NCBI GenBank assembly: GCA_035476635.1 | Contig: DATILI010000232.1 | Location: forward strand, 1-16,116 | From: DATILI01 sp035476635 | GTDB lineage: Bacteria; Pseudomonadota; Gammaproteobacteria; Burkholderiales; Burkholderiaceae_C | Reading direction: 5' to 3' | Length of the DNA: 16,116 nt | Shown: positions 8,027-14,227 of the stretch, piece after piece | How the letters are laid out: each line of letters begins with the position of its first letter | Numbering within the stretch: the first letter of the stretch is position 1 | Made by a program: the position numbers and the translations under genes | The notes under the pieces: generated by a model | Seen by the model: the letters and a program-made list of their open reading frames with translations, nothing else | Database searches by the model: none | What the model was told of the DNA's origin: nothing

Positions 8027-8662
8027 ATGCAAGCCTGGTCCCATCTGCTGGACACCCCCCAACTGCTGGCGCTGGCCGCCGCACTGGGCTGGGCCAGCGG
8101 CTTTCGGCTGTACGCGGCGGTGTTCATCACCGGCATGGCCGGCTACCTTGGCTGGATCGTCCTGCCATCGGGTCTGCAGGTCTTGCAGCATCCGGCCGTG
8201 CTCTCGGCCAGCGGCTTCATGCTGTTCATCGAGTTCTTCGCCGACAAGATCCCCCTGGTGGATTCGCTCTGGGACATGGTGCACACCGTGATCCGCATTC
8301 CCGCGGGCGCGGCGCTTGCTGCCGGGGCGCTGGGGGCGGACGGCACCACCATGACCTGGGTCGCCGCGCTGCTCGGAGGCACCTTGGCGGCCACGTCGCA
8401 CGCCACCAAGATGACGGCGCGCGCCGCGGTCAATACATCGCCCGAGCCCTTTTCCAATGTGCTGTTGTCGTTGTTCGAAGACGGCCTGGTGGTCGGCGCC
8501 ATGTGGCTGGCCGCCACGCATCCTGTAATTTTCGGTATTGCACTGTGCTTCACCCTGGTTCTGATGGTGTTGCTGCTGATGCTGCTGTGGCGCTTTCTCA
8601 AGGCTGTGGCCTCCAAGCTTTCCCAATTTTTCTCTGGCGCCAAAGCGCCGCAAGGAACCTAG
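8027..8662 (+). CDS. DUF4126 membrane protein
   Basis: This 211-residue integral membrane protein matches the DUF4126 family by its start (LLALAAALGWASGFRLYAAVF), the segment FFADKIPLVDSLWDMVHT and the ATSHATKMTARAAVNTSPEP motif. Hydrophobic stretches near residues 12-35, 55-70, 88-130 and 160-195 suggest five or six helices in the inner membrane. It ends with a basic tail. The family has no established function. It lies six bases after liuC and its TAG directly abuts the liuD start codon; the AAGGA at 8652-8656 near its end serves liuD. This tight packing implies co-transcription with the leucine genes, but nothing in the sequence shows a metabolic role. Its own ribosome site is weak, so coupling to liuC translation is likely. 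Confidence 0.85.
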   Translation: MQAWSHLLDTPQLLALAAALGWASGFRLYAAVFITGMAGYLGWIVLPSGLQVLQHPAVLSASGFMLFIEFFADKIPLVDSLWDMVHTVIRIPAGAALAAGALGADGTTMTWVAALLGGTLAATSHATKMTARAAVNTSPEPFSNVLLSLFEDGLVVGAMWLAATHPVIFGIALCFTLVLMVLLLMLLWRFLKAVASKLSQFFSGAKAPQGT

Positions 8663-10741
8663 ATGTTCAACAAGATCCTGATTGCAAATCGCGGTGAAAT
8701 CGCCTGCCGAGTGGCCGCAACAGCGGGGCGCATGGCCATCAAGACCGTGGCGGTGTATTCCGACGCCGATGCGCACGCCAAGCACGTGGGCGCCTGCGAT
8801 GAGGCCGTGCACATCGGCGGCAGCGCGCCGAAGGAAAGCTATTTGCGCTGGGAGCGCATCATCGAGGCGGCCAAGGCCACGGGCGCACAGGCGATCCACC
8901 CGGGCTATGGCTTCCTGAGCGAGAACGAGGAGTTTGCCAAGGCCTGCGCCGAAGCTGGGCTGGTGTTCATCGGCCCGCCGCCCTCGGCGATCCAGGCCAT
9001 GGGCCTGAAAGCCGAGTCCAAGCAGTTGATGGAAAAGGCCGGGGTGCCGCTGGTGCCGGGCTACCATGGCGCGGGCCAGGACCCCACCATGCTCAGGAAA
9101 GAGGCCGACCGCATCGGCTACCCGGTGCTGATCAAGGCCAGCGCCGGTGGCGGCGGCAAGGGCATGCGCGCGGTGGACAAGTCGGCAGACTTCGACGCTG
9201 CGCTGGCTTCGTGCAAGCGCGAGGCGATCAACAGCTTCGGCGACGATGCGGTGCTGATCGAAAAATACGTGCAGCGCCCGCGCCACATCGAGATCCAGGT
9301 GTTCGGCGACACGCACGGCAATTACGTTTACCTGTTCGAGCGCGACTGCTCGGTGCAGCGGCGCCACCAGAAAGTGCTGGAAGAAGCGCCGGCCCCCGGC
9401 ATGACCGAGGCGATGCGCAAGCAGATGGGCGAAGCGGCCGTGGCTGCGGCGCGCGCGGTCGACTACGTGGGTGCGGGCACGGTGGAATTCATCGTGGAGC
9501 AGCGCGCGGATGGAACGCCGAGCGCCGCGCCGGGCCGCCCCAAGCAAGCGAGCACCCCCTCGGGGGGCAGCGAGGACACGCCAGTGCCGAGCGTGGGGGC
9601 GAACATGTCTTTTTTCTTCATGGAAATGAACACGCGCCTGCAGGTGGAGCACCCGGTGACCGAGGCCATCACCGGCCTCGACCTGGTGGAATGGCAGCTG
9701 CGCGTGGCCTTCGGCGAGAAACTGCCGCTGGCGCAAGAGCAATTGCGCATCAACGGCCATGCGATCGAGGCGCGCATCTGCGCCGAGAATCCCGACAACA
9801 ATTTCCTGCCCGCCACGGGGACGTTGCGGGTCTACCGCAAGCCGGCCTGCACGGCCTTCACCCGCAGCCTGACGCGCGTGGATGACGGTGTGCGTGAGGG
9901 CGATGCGATCTCGCCGTTCTACGACTCGATGATCGCCAAGCTCATCGTGCACGGCGACACGCGCGAGCAGGCGTTGGCGCGGCTGGACGAAGCGCTGGCG
10001 CAGACCCATATCGTCGGGCTGAGTACCAATGTGCAGTTCCTGCGCCATGTGGTGAGGAGCCCCTCGTTTGCCAAGGCCGACCTGGACACGGCGCTGATTC
10101 CGCGCGAGGCCGCCGTGCTGTTCGACCAGGAGCCGGTGGGCCTGGCCCTGGCCGCCGCCGCGGCGGTGGCGCAGACCCTGCTGGACGAGCGTGCCACCGA
10201 AACCGCCGACCCCTTCGGCCGGCGCGATGGCTGGCGCTCGCACGGATTGAACGTGCGGCCCCTCGCATTCGAATTTCGTGGTGAGATCGTCAAGGCGATG
10301 CTGACCTACCTGCATGACGGGGCGCTGCACTTCGCCATCGGCGAGGTGGCGGGTCCCTTGTCGTTTTCTCGCACGCCTTCCGGGTTGGACCTGTCGTTCG
10401 CCGGGCAAAGAGTGCAGGCCAGCACCTATGTGCAAGGCGAGACGATGCATGTATTCACCCCGCTGGGCGCCACGCAGATCACCGAGATCGACCTGCTCGC
10501 ACACGCCGGCGATACGCAAGCCGAAGGCGGCCGCCTGACCGCGCCGATGCCGGGCAAGGTGGTGTCGTTCGCGGTGAAGGCGGGCGACAAGGTCAACAAG
10601 GGCCAGGCGCTTGCGGTGATGGAGGCGATGAAGATGGAACACACCATCGCCGCGCCTGCCGACGGCACGGTGGCCGAGCTGCTGTATGCACCGGGCGACC
10701 AAGTGGCTGAAGGTTCTGAGCTGCTGAAACTCGCGGCCTGA
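8663..10741 (+). CDS. liuD: Methylcrotonoyl-CoA carboxylase, biotin-carrying (alpha) subunit, with internal palindromic insert
   Basis: This 692-residue subunit carboxylates its own biotin using ATP and bicarbonate, then hands CO2 to LiuB. The biotin-carboxylase domain (about 1-480) opens with FNKILIANRGEIACRV, has the glycine loop KASAGGGGKGM at 158-168, and EMNTRLQVEHPVTE at 321-334. The biotinyl domain ends the protein with EAMKMEH, Lys657 being the biotin site. The anomaly is between VEFIVEQRADG (ending at 284) and MSFFFMEMN (from 315). The family normally needs only a short hairpin there, but about 29 extra residues rich in Pro, Ser, Gly and Ala are present. The encoding DNA is a nested palindrome described separately. 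The frame stays open and all visible catalytic residues remain, so I call it a gene and not a pseudogene. AAGGA at 8652-8656 is its ribosome site. Confidence 0.94.
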   Translation: MFNKILIANRGEIACRVAATAGRMAIKTVAVYSDADAHAKHVGACDEAVHIGGSAPKESYLRWERIIEAAKATGAQAIHPGYGFLSENEEFAKACAEAGLVFIGPPPSAIQAMGLKAESKQLMEKAGVPLVPGYHGAGQDPTMLRKEADRIGYPVLIKASAGGGGKGMRAVDKSADFDAALASCKREAINSFGDDAVLIEKYVQRPRHIEIQVFGDTHGNYVYLFERDCSVQRRHQKVLEEAPAPGMTEAMRKQMGEAAVAAARAVDYVGAGTVEFIVEQRADGTPSAAPGRPKQASTPSGGSEDTPVPSVGANMSFFFMEMNTRLQVEHPVTEAITGLDLVEWQLRVAFGEKLPLAQEQLRINGHAIEARICAENPDNNFLPATGTLRVYRKPACTAFTRSLTRVDDGVREGDAISPFYDSMIAKLIVHGDTREQALARLDEALAQTHIVGLSTNVQFLRHVVRSPSFAKADLDTALIPREAAVLFDQEPVGLALAAAAAVAQTLLDERATETADPFGRRDGWRSHGLNVRPLAFEFRGEIVKAMLTYLHDGALHFAIGEVAGPLSFSRTPSGLDLSFAGQRVQASTYVQGETMHVFTPLGATQITEIDLLAHAGDTQAEGGRLTAPMPGKVVSFAVKAGDKVNKGQALAVMEAMKMEHTIAAPADGTVAELLYAPGDQVAEGSELLKLAA
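9515..9601. repeat. Palindromic repeat element inserted in frame within liuD
   Basis: An in-frame block of about 87 bases encodes residues 285-313 of LiuD, absent from typical carboxylases. It contains an outer inverted repeat CGCCCC (9536-9541) / GGGGCG (9596-9601). Two hairpins lie inside: CCCCC-TC-GGGGG at 9555-9566, and CACGC (9577-9581) / GCGTG (9591-9595). Together they could fold as a three-way branched structure. The wording (CCGCCCCAAGCAAGC, CACCCCCTCGGGGGGCAGCG, GAGCGTGGGGGC) recalls a dispersed palindromic repeat that I associate with intergenic regions of Comamonadaceae; that link is from memory. No second copy exists in this window. Exact ends are uncertain by several bases and no clear target duplication is seen. 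Confidence 0.72.
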
Positions 10742-10742
10742 A

Positions 10743-10781
10743 AGCATGCCGAGGCCGGTGGCGAGACAATAGCGGCATGCT
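10743..10781. promoter_or_regulatory. Inverted repeat spanning the ghrA start codon; possible leaderless promoter
   Basis: A perfect 9-base inverted repeat, AGCATGCCG (10743-10751) and CGGCATGCT (10773-10781), flanks a 21-base loop; the right arm contains the ATG of ghrA (10777). Within the loop, GACAAT at 10765-10770 resembles a -10 box placed so that transcription could begin at or beside the ATG. The gene has no Shine-Dalgarno sequence. No -35 box is visible. It may be an operator, a start-sequestering hairpin, or chance. Confidence 0.4.
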
Positions 10782-11697
10782 AATCAGTTTCTGTTGTACC
10801 GATACCAAGGCCGAACCCTGGCTGGAAGGCTTGCGCGCGGCCTTGCCGCAGGCCAGCGTCTCGTTGTGGGCACCCGATGCGGGCCCGGCTGACTATGCCG
10901 TGGTCTGGGCGCCGCCCCAGCAGTTCTTCGACGAACAACCCGCGCTCAAGGGCATCTTCAACATCGGCGCAGGCGTCGATGCCTTGATGAAGCTGCGCCT
11001 GCCGCCCGAGGCTCGCGTGGTGCGCCTGGACGACGCGGGCATGTCGGTGCAGATGGCCGAATTCGTTGCACACGCAGTGGTCCGGCATTTTCGGGAGTTC
11101 GATGGCTATGAGGCCGACACACGCGCGGGCAAGTGGTCTTATCGCAGGCCGCGCAGCCGGGGCGACTTTCCGGTGGGCGTCATGGGCCTGGGGGTGCTGG
11201 GCGAGCGTGTGGCGCAGGCCTTGCAGCTGTTTGAGTTTCCGGTGCTGGGCTGGAGCCGCTCGCCCAAGGTGATTGAGGGCGCTCGGTGCTTCGCGGGCCA
11301 GGCGCAGTTCGATGAGTTTCTGCAGGCTACGCGTGTCCTCGTTTGCCTGCTGCCGCTCACGGCCGATACCCGCGACATCATGAACCGCGCCAATTTGTCG
11401 AAGCTGCAGCCTGGCGGCTATGTGATCAATGTGGCGCGCGGCGGCCACCTGGTGGACGAAGACCTGATCACGCTGCTGGACAGCGGCCATCTCGCGGGCG
11501 CTGCGCTGGATGTGTTCCGTACCGAGCCGCTGCCGGCCGGCCACGCGTTCTGGACGCATCCGAAGATCACGGTAACGCCGCACACCTCGGCACGCACCCT
11601 GAGAGAAGAGAGCATCGCCCAGATCGCGGCAAAGATCGTCGCGCTGGACCGCGGAGAGCCCATCGCCGGTGTGGTTGACCGCCAGCGAGGATACTGA
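10777..11697 (+). CDS. ghrA: Glyoxylate/hydroxypyruvate reductase A (D-2-hydroxyacid dehydrogenase)
   Basis: This 306-residue NAD(P)H-dependent enzyme reduces 2-keto acids such as glyoxylate or hydroxypyruvate to the D-2-hydroxy acids. The Rossmann loop is GLGVLG at 137-142. The catalytic triad of the family is visible: Arg221 in NVARGGHLVDEDL, Glu250 in FRTEPLPAGHAFW and His269 in TPHTSA. Length is normal for the GhrA subgroup. The GhrA-type FRTEPLP and HAFW wording favours this name over other 2-hydroxyacid dehydrogenases, though the physiological keto acid is not certain; a branched keto acid is conceivable given the leucine genes. It sits between liuD and liuE in the same direction with a 35-base gap upstream that lacks a ribosome site and carries an inverted repeat, so it may have its own promoter. 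Confidence 0.88.
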   Translation: MLISFCCTDTKAEPWLEGLRAALPQASVSLWAPDAGPADYAVVWAPPQQFFDEQPALKGIFNIGAGVDALMKLRLPPEARVVRLDDAGMSVQMAEFVAHAVVRHFREFDGYEADTRAGKWSYRRPRSRGDFPVGVMGLGVLGERVAQALQLFEFPVLGWSRSPKVIEGARCFAGQAQFDEFLQATRVLVCLLPLTADTRDIMNRANLSKLQPGGYVINVARGGHLVDEDLITLLDSGHLAGAALDVFRTEPLPAGHAFWTHPKITVTPHTSARTLREESIAQIAAKIVALDRGEPIAGVVDRQRGY

Positions 11698-11721
11698 AAG
11701 TAGTCCGCAGGAGCCTGAATC

Positions 11722-12630
11722 ATGAATCTCCCCTCAAAAGTCAAACTGGTCGACGTCGGGCCGCGCGATGGCCTGCAGAACGAAAAGCAGCCGGTGCCGG
11801 CCGAGGTCAAGATCGGGCTGGTGCACCGCCTGCAGGACGCGGGACTGAAGGAAATCGAGGTCACCAGTTTTGTCTCGCCCAAATGGGTGCCGCAGATGGC
11901 CGACAACGCCGAAGTCATGGCCGGCATCCAGCGCAAGCCCGGCGTGCGTTACTCGGTGCTCACGCCCAACCTCAAGGGTTTCGAGGCCGCTGTGGAGTCC
12001 AGGCCGGACGAGATCGTGGTGTTCGGCGCCGCCAGCGAAGCTTTCAGCCAGCGCAACATCAATTGCTCGATCGCCGAGAGCATCGAGCGCTTTCGCCCGG
12101 TGGCCGAAGCCGCCAGGGCCAAGGGCATTTATGTGCGCGGCGCCATCTCCTGCACCGTTGGCTGTCCGTACGAAGGCGAGATTGCACCGGAGCGCGTGGA
12201 ACTCGTGGCGCGGCTGATGAAGGATATCGGCGTGCAGCACGTCGGTGTGGCCGACACCATTGGCGTCGGCACGCCGCGCAAGGTGCAGCGTGCGATGCAG
12301 GCCGCGCTGAAGTACTACGCGATCGACGATGTCTCGGGCCATTTCCATGACACCTATGGCCAGGCGCTTTCCAACACGCTGGCCTGCCTTGAGATGGGCG
12401 TCTGGCAATACGACACTTCCTCGGCCGGCCTGGGCGGCTGTCCCTATGCCAAGGGCGCGACCGGCAATGTGGCGACGGAGGACGTGGTCTACATGCTGCA
12501 AGGCATGGGCATCGAGACCGGCATCGACCTGGACAAGCTGATCGATGCGGGCAAGTACATCAGCGATTTCCTGGAGCGCAAACCGAATTCGCGCGCGGCC
12601 ACGGCGATCTTGAACAAGAGGATGGCGTGA
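11722..12630 (+). CDS. liuE: Hydroxymethylglutaryl-CoA lyase
   Basis: This 302-residue TIM-barrel lyase cleaves HMG-CoA to acetyl-CoA and acetoacetate, the last step of the leucine route. Active-site residues match human HMGCL with a constant offset of 26: Arg15-Asp16 in DVGPRDGLQNE (human R41, D42), His207 and His209 in GHFHDTYG (H233, H235), Cys240 in GLGGCPYAKGATGN (C266) and Asn249 (N275). That regular offset supports full function. AGGAG at 11709-11713 lies eight bases before the ATG. There is no targeting sequence, as expected for a bacterial cytosolic enzyme. Its stop overlaps the next start (TGATG), coupling it to the YbaK-type gene. Confidence 0.96.
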   Translation: MNLPSKVKLVDVGPRDGLQNEKQPVPAEVKIGLVHRLQDAGLKEIEVTSFVSPKWVPQMADNAEVMAGIQRKPGVRYSVLTPNLKGFEAAVESRPDEIVVFGAASEAFSQRNINCSIAESIERFRPVAEAARAKGIYVRGAISCTVGCPYEGEIAPERVELVARLMKDIGVQHVGVADTIGVGTPRKVQRAMQAALKYYAIDDVSGHFHDTYGQALSNTLACLEMGVWQYDTSSAGLGGCPYAKGATGNVATEDVVYMLQGMGIETGIDLDKLIDAGKYISDFLERKPNSRAATAILNKRMA

Positions 12631-13139
12631 TGTGTGGTTCTGAAGTGAAAAGCTGGCCCGAAGGAATGCAGCGCGTGGCTGCGGCATTGCAGGCGAGCGG
12701 CCATGCCCATGCGCCGGTGCTGCTGGACGACGCCGCGCGCACCGCGCAGCAGGCGGCGGACGCCCTGGGCATTGCGGTCGGGCAGATCGCCAAGAGCATC
12801 ATCTTCCGCCGCAAGGCCGACGATGCGGCGGTGCTGGTGATCGCCTCCGGCGACCGCCGTGTCGATGAAAAAAAGGTCGACGCCATCGTCGGCAAGACCG
12901 GCCGCGCCGATGCCGACTTCGTGAAGAGCAAGACCGGCTTCACGATCGGCGGTGTGTCGCCGATCGCCCATGCCGAGAAGCCCGTGACCCTGATCGACCG
13001 CGAGCTGTTTCGCTTCGACGAAATCTGGGCGGCGGCGGGGCATCCGCATGGTGTCTTCAAGCTGCGACCGCAGGATCTGGAGCGGCTTACCGGTGCGCCT
13101 GTCGCTGACGTGGTGCAGGAGGCGGGGGCCGCCGTATGA
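12630..13139 (+). CDS. YbaK/EbsC-type aminoacyl-tRNA deacylase
   Basis: This 169-residue protein has the YbaK/ProX editing-domain fold. Relatives hydrolyse mischarged tRNAs such as Cys- or Ala-tRNA(Pro) in trans. Visible hallmarks are GQIAKSIIFRRK with the conserved lysine at 55, VLVIASGDRRVDEKKV, and TGFTIGGVSPIAH near 102-114. The ATG at 12630 overlaps the liuE stop by one base (TGATG) and has AGAGGA at 12617-12622, seven bases upstream. A GTG at 12627 would add one residue and is less likely. Which tRNA it edits cannot be told from sequence alone. It is the first of three genes linked by start-stop overlaps after liuE, so its expression should follow the leucine operon. No functional link to leucine catabolism is visible. 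Confidence 0.86.
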   Translation: MCGSEVKSWPEGMQRVAAALQASGHAHAPVLLDDAARTAQQAADALGIAVGQIAKSIIFRRKADDAAVLVIASGDRRVDEKKVDAIVGKTGRADADFVKSKTGFTIGGVSPIAHAEKPVTLIDRELFRFDEIWAAAGHPHGVFKLRPQDLERLTGAPVADVVQEAGAAV

Positions 13140-13378
13140 ACGCGATGGAGATGATGGCTTCGAACGCCCGCATCGCCAGGACGTTCCACAAGAACGTGCC
13201 CTCGCCCTGCATTTCGATTTGCCGCATGGACGCGGCCACCGGCCTGTGCGAAGGCTGCTTTCGAACGCTGGACGAGATCCGCGTCTGGGGCATGCTGGCC
13301 GACGAGCGCAAGCGCGCTGTCTGGCGCCTGATCGAGCAACGCATCGCACCTGTCTCGCCACCGCCGGGAATCGCATGA
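13136..13378 (+). CDS. DUF1289 small cysteine-rich protein
   Basis: This 80-residue protein matches DUF1289: PSPCISICRMD, then GLCEGCFRTLDEI, then a tryptophan and a basic helix. Four cysteines (25, 29, 38, 41) in a C-x3-C and C-x2-C layout suggest a metal or iron-sulfur site, but no function is established. The start at 13136 overlaps the previous stop by ATGA; AGGAGG lies at 13117-13122, 13 bases away. Further ATG codons at 13145 and 13151-13154 could be the true start, since the conserved part begins near residue 20. It is linked by another ATGA to the isomerase-like gene. Such proteins often occur next to unrelated metabolic genes, so context says little about its job. Confidence 0.85.
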   Translation: MNAMEMMASNARIARTFHKNVPSPCISICRMDAATGLCEGCFRTLDEIRVWGMLADERKRAVWRLIEQRIAPVSPPPGIA

Positions 13379-14022
13379 AGCACATCACCTTCTATCTCGA
13401 TTTCATCTCGCCCTACGCCTATCTCGCCTTCGAGAAGCTGCCCGAAGCGCTGATGGGCCTGAGCTACAGCGTGACGCACAAGCCGCTGCTGTTTGCCGGG
13501 CTGCTGCAACACCATGGCCAACTGGGGCCGGCCGAGATTCGCCCCAAGCGCGACTGGACCTACCGCCAGGTGATGTGGCTGGCGCACAGCCAGGGTGTCG
13601 AACTGCAGATGCCGGCCAGCCATCCGTTCAACCCGCTCGCCTTGCTGCGGCTGGCCGTGGCCTGCGATGCACAAGGCACACCGAATCGCCACGTGACCGG
13701 CAGCGTGTTCCGCCATGTCTGGTGCACCGGCGCGGAGGCCGCCGACGCACAGCGTTTGCAGGCCTTGCAAGCGCAGCTGGCGCCCCAGCGCGATGTGGCC
13801 AGCGCCGAGGTCAAGGCGCAGCTCAAGGCCAACACCGACGAGGCGATTGCGCGCGGCCTGTTCGGCGTGCCCACCTTCGCGGTGGACGATAAATTGTTCT
13901 GGGGCTTTGATGCCTTGCCGATGCTGCGCGCCTACCTGGATGGCGATGCCTGGTTCAGCGGCGGCGCTTGGGAAGGTGCTGTCCAGCTTCCTTCCGGTGC
14001 GTCGCGCGCACCCAAGGGTTAA
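13375..14022 (+). CDS. DsbA-fold protein, 2-hydroxychromene-2-carboxylate isomerase family
   Basis: This 215-residue protein belongs to the DsbA-like thioredoxin-fold group that includes 2-hydroxychromene-2-carboxylate isomerase and kappa-class glutathione transferases. The N-terminal motif is YLDFISPYAYLAF, where Ser12 takes the place of the DsbA cysteine and would activate glutathione. The C-terminal motif is GLFGVPTFAVDDKLFWGFD. No CxxC pair is present, so it is not a thiol oxidase. Named members isomerise a naphthalene-pathway intermediate with glutathione, but most family members sit outside aromatic pathways, so the true substrate here is unknown. The start overlaps the DUF1289 stop (ATGA). 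It is the last gene before a 205-base gap. The C-terminal tail after residue 200 is low-complexity. Confidence 0.85.
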   Translation: MKHITFYLDFISPYAYLAFEKLPEALMGLSYSVTHKPLLFAGLLQHHGQLGPAEIRPKRDWTYRQVMWLAHSQGVELQMPASHPFNPLALLRLAVACDAQGTPNRHVTGSVFRHVWCTGAEAADAQRLQALQAQLAPQRDVASAEVKAQLKANTDEAIARGLFGVPTFAVDDKLFWGFDALPMLRAYLDGDAWFSGGAWEGAVQLPSGASRAPKG

Positions 14023-14051
14023 CACCAGGCGCCCAAGCCTCTGGTCCGCAT

Positions 14052-14078
14052 GGTGAAAGCGGCCTTGCGGGTTTCACC
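14052..14078. other. Hairpin downstream of the isomerase-like gene
   Basis: GGTGAAA (14052-14058) and TTTCACC (14072-14078) form a 7-base stem with a 13-base loop, 29 bases after the last stop codon of the leucine gene set. There is no T run after it, so it is at most a weak or factor-assisted terminator, or an mRNA 3' end stabiliser. Confidence 0.4.
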
Positions 14079-14100
14079 CTAGTTCGTCAGAACCCGTTCA

Positions 14101-14150
14101 GTTTCGTGCAAGCCTGTGTTGGTTTCGCGAAAGAACATGTTGGTTTCGCG
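14101..14150. repeat. Three direct repeats at 21-base period upstream of the MHS transporter
   Basis: The core GTTTCGyG occurs at 14101-14108, 14122-14129 and 14143-14150, exactly 21 bases apart. The second and third copies are identical over 13 bases (TGTTGGTTTCGCG at 14117-14129 and 14138-14150). A 21-base step puts each copy on the same DNA face. The block lies 78-127 bases before the transporter start, in the only sizeable non-coding gap. A shorter pair, GTCAGAGC at 14150-14157 and 14161-14168, follows with an 11-base step. These look like binding sites for a regulator, identity unknown. Confidence 0.6.
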
Positions 14151-14227
14151 TCAGAGCAGGGTCAGAGCCGTCTCCTAGAGTTGCCTCACGCGTTCACGTC
14201 GAACGTCGCAAACTTTGGAGACTCACC
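14151..14227 (+). promoter_or_regulatory. Leader region of the MHS transporter
   Basis: This stretch should hold the transporter promoter and leader. I cannot place a convincing -35/-10 pair or a -24/-12 pair. A small dyad, CGTTC (14191-14195) and GAACG (14201-14205), is present. The ribosome site GGAGA lies at 14217-14221, six bases before the ATG at 14228. Confidence 0.4.

Noticed and set aside
9512..9604. Target-site duplication (GAAC or AAC) flanking the liuD insert
   Set aside because: The copies are 88 bases apart, which is not a multiple of three, so removing one unit would break the frame; I treat it as chance.
9481..9610. liuD as a pseudogene because of the insert
   Set aside because: The frame is open, the biotin site and visible active-site residues are kept, and the insert falls in a hairpin turn where extra residues can be tolerated.
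7352..10747. A 1131-codon open frame on the minus strand opposite liuC, DUF4126 and liuD
   Set aside because: It lies exactly antisense to three well-identified genes, its translation is low-complexity and rich in His, Arg, Gly and Ala, and such frames arise from GC-rich third positions.
12627..12629. GTG start for the YbaK-type gene
   Set aside because: It adds one residue only; the ATG at 12630 is better spaced from AGAGGA and makes the usual TGATG overlap.
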